From: Flavobacterium sp. M31R6
GTDB lineage: Bacteria > Bacteroidota > Bacteroidia > Flavobacteriales > Flavobacteriaceae
Direction of reading: 5' to 3'
DNA length: 64,000 bases
Assembly (NCBI RefSeq): GCF_013284035.1
Contig: NZ_CP054141.1
Span: forward strand, 3,348,001 to 3,412,000
Under the pieces are notes generated by a model. That model was not told the origin of the DNA. It saw nothing but the letters and a program-made list of their open reading frames with translations, and made no database searches. This document shows positions 1-8,859 of the stretch, piece by piece. Position numbers and translations under genes: made by a program. Positions within the stretch are counted from its first letter, which is position 1, and every line of letters begins with the position of its first letter.

Positions 1-2
1 AT

Positions 3-461
3 GGTGTCTGGTTGCCAACAGGTAAATACAAATATAACGATATTGACAATGTAGGTTTAGGATATTATTCTCATAATTTTAGAGTTGCAAGTCGATACAA
101 ACCGAATTCTAATATAGGAATAACAGGAGCGATAACCTATGAAACAAATCAAATTCAAAAAGATTCAGATTTCAAAGAAGCTCCGCATTTGACCTTTGAT
201 TATGGGGCTTGTTATACTTGGCTTTTGGGACACGAAGTTGGACTGTACGGCAATTATACAACACAACTAGAGGAAGACAAAAACAATCCAAATCTATATT
301 CAAAAGATCAAGCTTGGAATGTTGGGGCTTATGGATCTTATTGGTTAAAACCCGGGAAAATTGGTGTTCTAAGTAGGATTTCACAAAACTTTGGAGAAAA
401 AAATCGATATGGAGGATTTACTTTTACAGTAGGACTTAATTTTTTATTTTTAAATCAATAA
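3..461 (+). CDS. Outer-membrane beta-barrel, MetA-pathway (phenol degradation)-like family, 5'-truncated by window
   Basis: The reading frame is open from the first bases of the window, so the true start lies upstream and only the C-terminal 152 codons are seen. The protein alternates short aromatic beta-strands with turns and ends in a hydrophobic strand (residues FLFLNQ), as outer-membrane barrels do. The pattern fits the family named for the MetA pathway of phenol degradation (PF13557-like); this is by general resemblance, not a search. It lies 59 bp before the sulfatase gene on the same strand, so the two may be co-transcribed. The substrate cannot be read from the sequence. Confidence 0.6.
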   Translation, partial: GVWLPTGKYKYNDIDNVGLGYYSHNFRVASRYKPNSNIGITGAITYETNQIQKDSDFKEAPHLTFDYGACYTWLLGHEVGLYGNYTTQLEEDKNNPNLYSKDQAWNVGAYGSYWLKPGKIGVLSRISQNFGEKNRYGGFTFTVGLNFLFLNQ

Positions 462-520
462 AAATGTACAAGTAGTCACTTTTATAAAATGCAATATTAA
501 CAAACACTAAATCTATAATA

Positions 521-2044
521 ATGAAAAAAAAATGGATACTACTGGTATTGCTGGCTTTGAATTCTTCAATAGCCTTAAACGCTCAAAAAAGTATAAAGAC
601 CAATCCAGATAACCCCAATATCTTAATAATCATGACTGATGATGTGGGCTGGTTTAACATTGGAGCATATAACCATAATATGATGGTGCCTACTCCAAAT
701 ATTGACCGAATTGCCAAGGAAGGTATTTTGTTTACAGACCATTATTCAGCACCAACTTGTACTCCTGGAAGATCCATGATGATTACGGGACAATTGCCCA
801 TCAGAACGGGTTTGACTACCGTGGGAATGGCAGGTTCGCCAATTGGTTTGAGCGAAAAAGACCCTACTTTGGCTGAAGTTTTAAAACCATTAGGATACAA
901 TACAGCTCAATTTGGCAAAAACCATTTAGGAGATCATAACGAGCATTTACCAACCGTGCATGGTTTTGATGAATTTTACGGCAATCTCTATCATTTGAAT
1001 ACAGAGGAAGAACCCTTTTTAAAAACTTGGCCTAACGACCCCGGTTTTAATTCCCGTTATAAACCCCGTGGTGTTTTAGATTGTAAAGCTACTACTGTTG
1101 ATAACCCAGCAGTGGACGAACGTTTTGGAAAAGTAGGTAAACAAACAATCAAAGATACTGGACCATTAGATCCTAAAAGAATGGAAACCATAGATGATGA
1201 GTTTTTGGAACGAACATTTCAATTTATGGAACGTTCTGCAAAGAGTAACACTCCATTTTTTGTTTGGAACAATCCGACAAGAATGCATGTTTATACTCAC
1301 TTACGCCCAGAAAGTAAAAATTTGGCAACACCATATTCTTCTGAATTTGATATTTATGGTAGCGGTTTAATGGAACTTGATGCTATGGTAGGCAAATTAT
1401 TAAAAAAATTAGACGACTTGGGCATTGCCGATAATACCATTGTTGTTTTTACTTCTGATAATGGCGCTATGGCCGATTGGTTTCCTGATGGTGGCACAAC
1501 TCCATTTCGAGGAGAAAAAGCTACAACTTGGGAAGGTGGAGTAAGAGTACCAATGCTAGTACGCTGGCCAAAAATGATTCCGAAAGCTAAAATATCTAAC
1601 GGTATTCAAGACCATACAGATATTTTTGCAACACTAGCATCAGCTTGTGGTGTAAAAAATATAAATGAAAAACTAAAACAATCAAATAATGTTTATATAG
1701 ACGGAGTCGATAACTTGAATCACTGGATTTCAGACCAAGCCTCAAGTCGAAATATTATTTATTACTACAATGAATCTGATTTAACAGGTATTCGAATAGG
1801 AAACTGGAAATCACATTTTCAAACTAGAGAAGGATTTTTTGATTACAATAAACCTAGTGCCTTGCTTTTCAATTTACGGCAAGATCCTTTTGAAAGACAT
1901 GATGGATGGAAATCACGTGAAGTCGCAATGAAATTAGGAGTAGCTTGGGGAGGACAAGTACAAGATGCTATGAAAGAACACATGATATCCTTACAACAAT
2001 TCCCCCCACGACAGGCTGGAGGTAGTTTAAGGTCAGGGAAGTAG
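521..2044 (+). CDS. Sulfatase (arylsulfatase-type, S1 family), exported
   Basis: The 507-residue protein has a signal peptide ending near residue 22 (Ala-Gln) and then the alkaline-phosphatase-superfamily sulfatase fold. The metal-binding Asp pair is at MTDD (residues 38-41). The Cys-type sulfatase signature CTPGR is at 80-84, so Cys80 should be converted to formylglycine by a separate maturase, which is not encoded in this window. A second metal or substrate motif, TSDNGA, lies near residue 310. It should hydrolyse sulfate esters in the periplasm; the natural substrate is unknown. Its neighbours are a MetA-type barrel upstream and a baeRF-like gene 50 bp downstream. Confidence 0.88.
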   Translation: MKKKWILLVLLALNSSIALNAQKSIKTNPDNPNILIIMTDDVGWFNIGAYNHNMMVPTPNIDRIAKEGILFTDHYSAPTCTPGRSMMITGQLPIRTGLTTVGMAGSPIGLSEKDPTLAEVLKPLGYNTAQFGKNHLGDHNEHLPTVHGFDEFYGNLYHLNTEEEPFLKTWPNDPGFNSRYKPRGVLDCKATTVDNPAVDERFGKVGKQTIKDTGPLDPKRMETIDDEFLERTFQFMERSAKSNTPFFVWNNPTRMHVYTHLRPESKNLATPYSSEFDIYGSGLMELDAMVGKLLKKLDDLGIADNTIVVFTSDNGAMADWFPDGGTTPFRGEKATTWEGGVRVPMLVRWPKMIPKAKISNGIQDHTDIFATLASACGVKNINEKLKQSNNVYIDGVDNLNHWISDQASSRNIIYYYNESDLTGIRIGNWKSHFQTREGFFDYNKPSALLFNLRQDPFERHDGWKSREVAMKLGVAWGGQVQDAMKEHMISLQQFPPRQAGGSLRSGK

Positions 2045-2094
2045 TCGAAAAATTCAAAATAATAGGAAATTTAATATATTAAAAAAAGAACACA

Positions 2095-3174
2095 ATGACA
2101 TTAAAAGAACAATTAAAAAAATTGGCAAGTGAAAAAAGCTCGCCTTGTGTTACCATCTCATTAAACACACATCGAACACATCCTAACAATGCAAAGGATG
2201 AAATAAAGTTAAAGAACCTCTTGAAAGAAGCAGAAGACAGAGTAACTACCGAATTTGGCAAAAGACAAGTCGCATCGCTTTTAGAAAAAATACAAAATGT
2301 GGCCGCTGAGATAGATATAAATTACAATTTGGACAGTTTGCATATCTTTTTGTCGAACGAAACTGAAGAAATCGTAAAATCCGCTTGGTCTACTAGTAAT
2401 GAAGGCGTACATATTTCAGATAGTTTCGCTCTACGCCCCATTATCCAATCATATAATAGAAGTGAAAATTACTTACTCATGGTACTTTCCCAAAGCGGTG
2501 TTCAATTGTATGAAGCATTGAACGATGAAATTGTACAAGAAATAAGAAACGAAGATTTTCCTTTTTCTGAAAACCGTCATTATAACACACACTCCGACAA
2601 AGGAAGCGACTCTAAACATTTAGACGACTTAGTTCGTGAATTTTTGAACAAAGTGGATAAAGCAGTGGTAAAGGTTCATAATGAAACCGACTTAAATTGT
2701 GTTGTTATCTGCACCGAAGACAACTACAGCCGAATACAGCAAGTAGCCGACAAACCATCCGTTTATCTAGGCTATTCGGCTATAGATTATAACAAGAAGG
2801 AAACCCATCATATTGTTCAGCAATCGTGGGACCTAATTAAATCCCAACAAAAAGAACGAAGAAGTAAAGCAATTCAAGAAATAAAAGAAGCTGTTGCTCA
2901 AGGTACTGTTCTGACAGATTTACAAGAAATATTTCAGGCTTCAATTGATGGACGTGGCGACTTATTAATGGTTCATCAAGACTTTTTTCAACCCGTACTA
3001 ATGACAACTGATAGGACTTTTGAGTTAATAGATGATAGAAATAAAGAAGGGGCAATAGACGACATAACAAGCAATATCGCTTGGGAAGTAGTATCAAAAA
3101 AGGGTAAAGTGCTTTTTACCACACAGGACGAAATTAAAGAACTTGGAAATATTGTACTAAAAACGAGATACTAA
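2095..3174 (+). CDS. Bacterial eRF1-like (baeRF) family protein, putative ribosome-associated factor
   Basis: The 359-residue soluble protein has no signal peptide. Its three-part layout (N-terminal alpha/beta domain, a central part with SYNRSENYLLMVLS and SGVQLYEA, and a C-terminal part with GRGDLLMVHQDFFQP and ending at a VLFTTQDE strand) resembles baeRF proteins, which are homologous to the eRF1/Pelota domains and have been linked to ribosome hibernation or rescue. The family assignment comes from general pattern recognition. It follows the sulfatase by 50 bp, although a functional link with sulfate-ester metabolism is not obvious. Confidence 0.55.
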   Translation: MTLKEQLKKLASEKSSPCVTISLNTHRTHPNNAKDEIKLKNLLKEAEDRVTTEFGKRQVASLLEKIQNVAAEIDINYNLDSLHIFLSNETEEIVKSAWSTSNEGVHISDSFALRPIIQSYNRSENYLLMVLSQSGVQLYEALNDEIVQEIRNEDFPFSENRHYNTHSDKGSDSKHLDDLVREFLNKVDKAVVKVHNETDLNCVVICTEDNYSRIQQVADKPSVYLGYSAIDYNKKETHHIVQQSWDLIKSQQKERRSKAIQEIKEAVAQGTVLTDLQEIFQASIDGRGDLLMVHQDFFQPVLMTTDRTFELIDDRNKEGAIDDITSNIAWEVVSKKGKVLFTTQDEIKELGNIVLKTRY

Positions 3175-3400
3175 AACCATAGGCTATTAAAGACTAGTGA
3201 CTCAATGGCAGTTTACATGCTTCTATGACAGTTTAGTGCATGTTCAAAATTTAGTACTTATAATGAATATTTGAACTAAAAATCTGCTACTTCGCCAAGC
3301 GCCAAAACGAGAAACCTACGTCAAATTCTTGCATGTCTGGCTGGATATCGTTTAAGAACAAGAAAAACAACCAATAATATTGAATTATAATATATGAAAA

Positions 3401-4186
3401 ATGAAAAAAAATAGTTCTAAAATACCAAAAAAATTATTGGCAATTTTATTTTTAATAAGTCTGAATTCCCTAGTTTATGCTCAAAACGATTCTATTGCAA
3501 CTGATAAAATAAGAACTGAATCGGGTGTTGACCCTACACGCGTAAACTCTCGAGTCGGATATTCAGTTTTGTATTATAATCAAGCAGATAATCGCGCACA
3601 AATTACTAATAGAGCTACTTTAACTTTAGGAGTAAATCGATGGAGTTTTGCGATTAGGCCCGAGTTTACAAGTATTCACAACGGTGTACCTGGAACAGGA
3701 TTTCAATCTGGAATGGGAGATTTCAAATTTACAATACTTAATGCATTTTATGTAAAAGATAAAAATGCCATAGCAGGGTCTGTTGAATTTGGATTGCCTT
3801 TTGCAAAAGCAGGACTTGGATTACCTTATTTTACGGCAACACCCGCAATTACATTTTCACACACATTCACACCAAGTTTATTACTAGCTATACAGCCACA
3901 ATATACCTTTAACATTGCTAATGATGTTATTTATCCTAACATAAGTGTTCTTACTGTTCGTATGTTCTTAGCAAAATTTACTAAAACTGGCTACTTTTTT
4001 GTATTTGAACCGCGACCTATTTATAATTTCGAAAATAAAAATTTAGATATAATTATTTCACCAATTTTAGGAAAGGCTTTGGGCGCTGGTTATAATTTGA
4101 TAACATTATTAGAAATTCCAACTAAACAAAAAACAATCGATAATCAAGGCATATTATTCCAATTTGGGTTTAACAAAAACTTTTAA
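3401..4186 (+). CDS. Putative outer-membrane beta-barrel protein
   Basis: The 261-residue protein has a basic N-terminus and a hydrophobic core that ends at VYAQ (residue about 28), a typical signal peptide. The rest is made of alternating strands rich in Phe, Tyr and Gly, and it ends in GILFQFGFNKNF, a typical barrel-terminal strand ending in Phe. No catalytic motif is visible. It resembles transporter-like beta-barrels often found next to outer-membrane channels, but its cargo is unknown. The 226 bp before it hold no gene I can support. Confidence 0.6.
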   Translation: MKKNSSKIPKKLLAILFLISLNSLVYAQNDSIATDKIRTESGVDPTRVNSRVGYSVLYYNQADNRAQITNRATLTLGVNRWSFAIRPEFTSIHNGVPGTGFQSGMGDFKFTILNAFYVKDKNAIAGSVEFGLPFAKAGLGLPYFTATPAITFSHTFTPSLLLAIQPQYTFNIANDVIYPNISVLTVRMFLAKFTKTGYFFVFEPRPIYNFENKNLDIIISPILGKALGAGYNLITLLEIPTKQKTIDNQGILFQFGFNKNF

Positions 4187-4224
4187 CTATTCAATACTAT
4201 TGATAGTAATTTTTTTGTTGTTTA

Positions 4225-4308
4225 TCAAAAACGAAAACTTAATCCAACAAAAAGTAGCGTTTTTGTCGTATTAAATGTAACGCCTATTTTATCTTTACTG
4301 ATGTAATG
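4225..4308 (-). pseudogene. Remnant of a porin-like C-terminus
   Basis: Read on the minus strand this stretch encodes 27 residues ending in LLFVGLSFRF and a stop, the classical last strand of an outer-membrane barrel. The frame is closed immediately upstream by a TAA, and a neighbouring frame (minus strand, about 4300-4400) continues with a plausible strand-like peptide, so this looks like the frameshifted tail of a lost porin gene. The interpretation is an inference from peptide style only. Confidence 0.35.
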
Positions 4309-4408
4309 CTTTTATAATGATCCCTAGCAGGAAGAATACAATGAAGAATAAAACCTGAATCGATTAGAAAAGTTCTATTAAGTTGATTAGAATGTTAAAA
4401 AAAATGAA

Positions 4409-5854
4409 ATGATGAAAATACACAACAAATACCGCAACGTTTTTTTTCTCTTAATGATGACTTCGTTTTTTAGACTATTTGGACAGGTTGAAAAGCCAAC
4501 TTGGTCAAGTGATAAAGTTACTGAAGAATCATACTACACCATTGGTACACAAGCATACATTTACTCAGTCACACCTTTTATGATGTATGCTGTGCTCTAT
4601 CAAACACAACAGATTCCTTACGAAGGCTACCCCAATGGGGTTTCATTTAACGCCTGGACAAAAGTAAACACCTTGGCCAATGTAAAAAATTCACGTACAG
4701 TGATGGCTAATGTAAATACACTGTATGCTTCAACTTGGCTTGATTTGCGTAAAGAACCAATAATATTAGAAATACCTGAGTTTGGCAACCGATACTACAG
4801 TGTAGCCTTACAGGATGCGTACATGAACCATTTTAGTATCCTGGGTTCTAGAACCATCGGTGGATATGGGGGCAAATTCATGATATGTGGTCCAGATTAT
4901 AACGGTGTTATACCTTCTGGCTTTACTAAAATTGAGTCGCCAACACCTTTTGTTTGGATGCTTATGCGAATAGCGCCTACTTATGCCAATGAAAAAGAAA
5001 TAGAGGTGTGTAGAAAATTACAGGCAGACGTGACAATTACCCCACTTTCACAAATAAATAATACCAGATACAATCCTTCAACTTATAATGAAAAACTTAA
5101 TCTTGGGGTACCTGATGTATCTAAAGATCCTCTTAGTTTTTTTGAAATAGTTCATCAATATATGCAAATAAATCCCCCACCAAAAGGTGAAGCTGCTTTA
5201 ATGGCATTGTTTAGGCAAATAGGGTTTAATCCAGAACAAGATTTTAGCATAGATAAACTTACTGAGCCACAGCGAAAGGGCTTGCTTCGAGCTGTCGAAT
5301 CTGGTAAAGAAATGATCAACACTTACATTACCAATGGAGACAATATTTATAATGGGTGGACTATTCAATCTAAGGAAATGGGTAGCTACGGTTACAGCTA
5401 TCTTACCAGAGCGGCTTTAACTATGCAGAGTATAGGTGGCTTTCCATGGGAAGAAGCTATCTATGTCGTTGGCTATAAAGACATAAAGGGGAATGAACTT
5501 GACGGCTCAATCAATAACTATCTGCTGCACTTTAACAAAAATGAGATCCCTCAAGTAAACGATTTCTGGTCACTAACAATGTATGAACTTCCTTCGGTTA
5601 TGTTGTATGATAATGCTATTAATCGATACCAAATGGGCCCACAGATAGAAGAAATGAAACACAATAAAGACGGTTCATTGGATATCTATATTCAGCACAA
5701 TAAACCCAAAGAAAAAAATAAGCAAGGAAACTGGCTGCCTTCACCAGCAGGAAAATTTGTATTGTCTATGCGAATGTATAATCCAAAATCAAATATGTTC
5801 CAACTGGATGCACATAAAGTACCATTACCAGGTATTCAGCCAATTAAAAAATGA
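4409..5854 (+). CDS. DUF1254/DUF1214 domain protein, exported
   Basis: The 481-residue protein starts with a hydrophobic signal segment that ends near FGQ (residue about 26). The N-terminal half carries the DUF1254 pattern (aromatic-rich segment with NVNTLYASTWLDL near residue 100). The C-terminal half carries the DUF1214 pattern (VNDFWSLTMYELPS, then NRYQMGPQ and a closing NWLPSPAGKFVLSMRMY). Many family members are annotated only by these domain names, and the biochemical role is unknown. The next gene is a paralogue, and the two overlap or nearly overlap, so they form an operon. Confidence 0.85.
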   Translation: MMKIHNKYRNVFFLLMMTSFFRLFGQVEKPTWSSDKVTEESYYTIGTQAYIYSVTPFMMYAVLYQTQQIPYEGYPNGVSFNAWTKVNTLANVKNSRTVMANVNTLYASTWLDLRKEPIILEIPEFGNRYYSVALQDAYMNHFSILGSRTIGGYGGKFMICGPDYNGVIPSGFTKIESPTPFVWMLMRIAPTYANEKEIEVCRKLQADVTITPLSQINNTRYNPSTYNEKLNLGVPDVSKDPLSFFEIVHQYMQINPPPKGEAALMALFRQIGFNPEQDFSIDKLTEPQRKGLLRAVESGKEMINTYITNGDNIYNGWTIQSKEMGSYGYSYLTRAALTMQSIGGFPWEEAIYVVGYKDIKGNELDGSINNYLLHFNKNEIPQVNDFWSLTMYELPSVMLYDNAINRYQMGPQIEEMKHNKDGSLDIYIQHNKPKEKNKQGNWLPSPAGKFVLSMRMYNPKSNMFQLDAHKVPLPGIQPIKK

Positions 5855-5874
5855 TAACCAAAGCCTATCAAGCA

Positions 5875-7245
5875 ATGAAAAAAATCATATTACTATTTTT
5901 AGTTACTAATTTTTTTGGGTTATGCACTCAAGCCCAAACAGCTACTGAAGAGGCAACAAAAATAGCAGAAGAAGCATTTATTTATGGCTACCCAATAGTA
6001 GAAAATTATCGAATAATGTATTATTCAACTCAAGATAAAAACTATGAACAGTATGCTCCTTTTAATACTTTTTTTCATGCAGACGATGTAGCTTCATCTA
6101 AGGATACTATTTTTGTGGCGCCTAATGTAGATACTCCTTATTCTTATGCTACACTAAATGTAAAAAGCGAACCGGTTGTGTTAACTATTCCAAAGTTTGA
6201 AGAGAATCGATTTATAGGTGTTCCGTTTTACGATTTATACACGCATGTAATCTATACCATTTCACCTAAAAATAATGGACATAGTGGCGGAAGCTTTTTA
6301 ATTGCTAATGAAAATTGGAAGGGTGATTTACCAAAGGGAATAAAAAAACGAATCAATAGCGAAACCGATTTAATTTATGTACTAATCCGAACACAGTTAT
6401 TTGATAAAAAAGATTTGAAACGGGTACATGAACTACAATCAGAATATAAAATTGAAACCCTATCTGAATATTTGGGTAAGATAGCAAAAAAAGACCCGCC
6501 TTTTACTTATTTGAAACCAATTTTACCTCAAAGTCCCTATACAAAACCAGACCTTGAATTTTTTAATGTATTAAATTTTGCGCTTCAGTTTACCAATCCT
6601 CATCCAAGTGAAACGACATTATTAAAACGTTTTGCAAGTATTGGAATAATTCCAGGAAAACCATTTGAAACAGAAAACAATCCCAATGCCAAAAAAATGC
6701 TGGATGGAATCAAAAAAGGACAGGATGCATTTCTTGCCTACTTACCCAAAATTAAATCATCATCTGAGCTATTTGGATCACGAGCCTATCTAAAAAACAA
6801 CTATATAGCACGGGCTGTTGGCGCTTGGACGGGTATTTATGCCAATGAAGCAGATGTGTTTTTGGGGATACAAGGGTACGAGCGTCAGGCAGATGGTAAC
6901 CCTTTTTCTGGTAAAAATAAATACACGTTTACTTTTAAAAAAGATGATTTTCCACCGGTAGACTCATTTTGGTCTGTAACGCTTTACAAACTCCCTTCTC
7001 GTTTGCTTTATGCCAACGACATCAATCGTTATGCTATTCAAAGCACAATAATCAATACTTTTAAGAAAAATTCGGATGGTTCCGTAACGCTATATATTCA
7101 ACATGAATCACCAGGTAAAGAACTGGAATCTAACTGGCTACCTTGTCCAACAGGACTTTTTACTATGTCTTTTAGGTGTTATTTGCCAAAAGAACCTCTT
7201 CGGAACGGAACTTGGATACCACCTGCAGTGATTATGAAGAATTAA
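5875..7245 (+). CDS. DUF1254/DUF1214 domain protein, exported paralogue
   Basis: This is a second DUF1254/DUF1214 protein of about 456 residues. I chose the start at 5875 rather than 5851 because the Met there begins a clean signal peptide (MKKIILLFLV, ending CTQAQ). The upstream ATG overlaps the previous stop codon and would put eight extra polar residues in front of it. The block NVDTPYSYATLNV corresponds to NVNTLYASTWLDL in its neighbour, and VDSFWSVTLYKLPS and NWLPCPTGLF match the C-terminal blocks. The pair probably arose by tandem duplication followed by strong divergence. Function is unknown. Confidence 0.85.
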   Translation: MKKIILLFLVTNFFGLCTQAQTATEEATKIAEEAFIYGYPIVENYRIMYYSTQDKNYEQYAPFNTFFHADDVASSKDTIFVAPNVDTPYSYATLNVKSEPVVLTIPKFEENRFIGVPFYDLYTHVIYTISPKNNGHSGGSFLIANENWKGDLPKGIKKRINSETDLIYVLIRTQLFDKKDLKRVHELQSEYKIETLSEYLGKIAKKDPPFTYLKPILPQSPYTKPDLEFFNVLNFALQFTNPHPSETTLLKRFASIGIIPGKPFETENNPNAKKMLDGIKKGQDAFLAYLPKIKSSSELFGSRAYLKNNYIARAVGAWTGIYANEADVFLGIQGYERQADGNPFSGKNKYTFTFKKDDFPPVDSFWSVTLYKLPSRLLYANDINRYAIQSTIINTFKKNSDGSVTLYIQHESPGKELESNWLPCPTGLFTMSFRCYLPKEPLRNGTWIPPAVIMKN

Positions 7246-7255
7246 AAAAAATATA

Positions 7256-7408
7256 AGGATATTACAAAATCAAAAATGAAAAAATATTAAAAGGAAAAAT
7301 TACAAGAACATTTATTCTTTTTGAAGCAGGAAATGTTTTTAATGAGTATGGAGTTGACATTACCCAAAAAGAATTATCAGAAAGATCCAACCAATTAGCA
7401 CTATTTTA
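7256..7408 (+). pseudogene. Possible C-terminal remnant of an unknown gene
   Basis: The bases after the DUF1254 stop read as an open frame of about 50 codons without a start. It contains KITRTFILFEAGNVFNEYG and ends NQLALF before tandem stops. The composition looks protein-like, but the frame has no initiation codon, so it may be a gene tail left by a deletion. I do not recognise the family. The rest of 7246-7534 holds nothing else I can support. Confidence 0.25.
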
Positions 7409-7534
7409 ATAATAAAACCCAGGTAATACCTACGGCAGCAAATCAATTAAACTGATTCTTTGAAACAATTTTAAAAATTTTTTTTTTAAATTTAAAAGTT
7501 TAGGTTTGCTTTTTAATCATTTAAATCTATAAAC

Positions 7535-7972
7535 ATGAAAAAACTAACTTTACTTTTTGTTTTTGCAGTATTCATATGCTCCGCAAGTATTTTGGGACAG
7601 GCAAGAAAAGAATTGAATTTTGGAATAATTGGTGCTAACTATGAAATTCCTGTTCATAAAAACATTACAATTGCTCCCGGAATAGGAACCAATCTTGATA
7701 TAGATTGGCTAAATATTGGTGTGAAAGGGAATTATTATTTTGATAATTTATTATTTGGAATTTCAGATTCTTCCTGGGATGTTTACGGGGGAGTAAACGC
7801 CGGATATTCTGTTTATATGGGAGATAATAAAAATGATAATAGTGATGTTGCATTTGGACTTCAAGTAGGAGGACGTTGGTTCTGGAACGATAAATGGGGG
7901 CTTTACTTAGAAATTGGTGGCGGTAATGTTTCAGGTCTTTCTCCAGGTATAGGTTTAACAGTTAAATTGTAA
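7535..7972 (+). CDS. Small exported beta-barrel protein
   Basis: This 145-residue protein has a signal peptide (MKKLTLLFVFAVF, ending LGQ at about 22) followed by eight or so short strands with alternating Gly and aromatic residues. It ends in SPGIGLTVKL. The size and strand pattern fit a small eight-stranded outer-membrane barrel of the OmpA/OmpX type. A sequence matching the Bacteroidota -7 box (TAGGTTTG, 7501-7508) lies 26 bp upstream of the start, but no good -33 TTTG is seen at the right spacing. Function is unknown. Confidence 0.65.
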   Translation: MKKLTLLFVFAVFICSASILGQARKELNFGIIGANYEIPVHKNITIAPGIGTNLDIDWLNIGVKGNYYFDNLLFGISDSSWDVYGGVNAGYSVYMGDNKNDNSDVAFGLQVGGRWFWNDKWGLYLEIGGGNVSGLSPGIGLTVKL

Positions 7973-8172
7973 TTTCAATTTTAAATAGAATAAAACCGTT
8001 TCAAATATAGAAATGGCTTTTTTTATGATGCTCAGGTTGATTAATAAAATTGTAAAAAATATTTATATTCTTAAATTTTATATTTCTCAAATCATAATCT
8101 TGATTGGCAAAAAACAGTCACACTTAAAAAATATTATAATCTCAAAAGAGTAACTAAAACACACTTTTTAAC

Positions 8173-8654
8173 ACGAAAAATTATTTAAAATTACTAGTTT
8201 TTACTTTAATCCCCTCATTATCATTACAATATCTAACAACTCAAGGAAATAAATATAAGGACAAGGACAAAGGAAAAGAGTATTAAGGTGGGAAAAACTA
8301 CAGCGATGACAACAACAAAGCAACAACTATTGCAGGTTGGGAAAGAATAGGAAGCAATACGGTACAAAAATCACAGAAGTGGATGATTTTAGACCGTCTA
8401 GCAGAAAATCCTATTCTGCTTTAAAAATAAGAGTTAAAGAAAGTTCCGTTACCATTAATAAAATAACTATATATTATGAAGGCGGACAAACTTAAGAATT
8501 GGAATTAAGAAGAAGCATCAGTCCAGGACAAGAAACCAGAACGATTAATTTGATGGGTAACAGAAGAAGAATTGATAAAATACGTTTTTTATACAAAACC
8601 AGATCTATTTCAGGCAGTAGAGCAGTAGTTGAAGTTTGGGCAAAACGCAGTTAA
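8173..8654 (+). pseudogene. Decayed gene for a small exported protein; lost start codon, two stops, one frameshift
   Basis: Reading from 8173, the codons give TKNYLKLLVFTLIPSLSL, a clear signal-peptide core whose first codon is ACG where ATG is expected. The frame then hits TAA at 8284-8286, continues with SDDNNK and AGWERIGSNTV, shifts by one base in an A-run near 8365, and goes on through TAA at 8493-8495 to end at TAA 8652-8654. The tail (RRIDKIRFLYKTRS then SRAVVEVWAKR) resembles small beta-sandwich proteins of the DUF2541 kind. At least four independent lesions make this a clear pseudogene. Confidence 0.75.
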
Positions 8655-8740
8655 AAAAGCTTTCGCCTTTTTCTATTGGATAGAATTATCCGCGTAAAAG
8701 CTCGTTTAAGATTATAATCGTCACCCCCTAACCCTACACA

Positions 8741-8840
8741 CTCTAGCGGGCATTGAAAAACATCGTTTATTTTATTAACTTTATTTTTTAGATAAAAAAA
8801 AGGCTTGTAACAGGATTTAAGCATCCGTTATAAGCGTTTT
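8741..8840. repeat. Direct repeat copy 1 flanking the mechanosensitive-channel gene
   Basis: About 100 bp here match 10805-10907 in the same orientation. Shared blocks include TGAAAAACATCG, TTTTTTAGAT, TGTAACAGGAT and ATCCGTTATA. The copies have diverged by substitutions and small indels. The channel gene lies exactly between them. The right part of this copy is the bidirectional terminator at 8794-8845. Confidence 0.7.
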
Positions 8841-8845
8841 TTTTT
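8794..8845. terminator. Bidirectional rho-independent terminator
   Basis: The stem GCTTGTAAC (8803-8811) pairs with GTTATAAGC (8827-8835) with one G-U, and inside it GGAT pairs with ATCC around a six-base loop. Nine T follow on the plus strand (8837-8845), and eight A precede it, giving T8 on the minus strand. It sits just after the stop codon of the minus-strand channel gene and also faces the pseudogene on the plus strand. Confidence 0.8.
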
Positions 8846-8859
8846 AATTGATCAAAGGA

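Noticed and set aside
5851..5874. Upstream ATG of the second DUF1254 gene
   Set aside because: It would add MITKAYQA before a clean signal peptide; the Met at 5875 gives a normal N-terminus.
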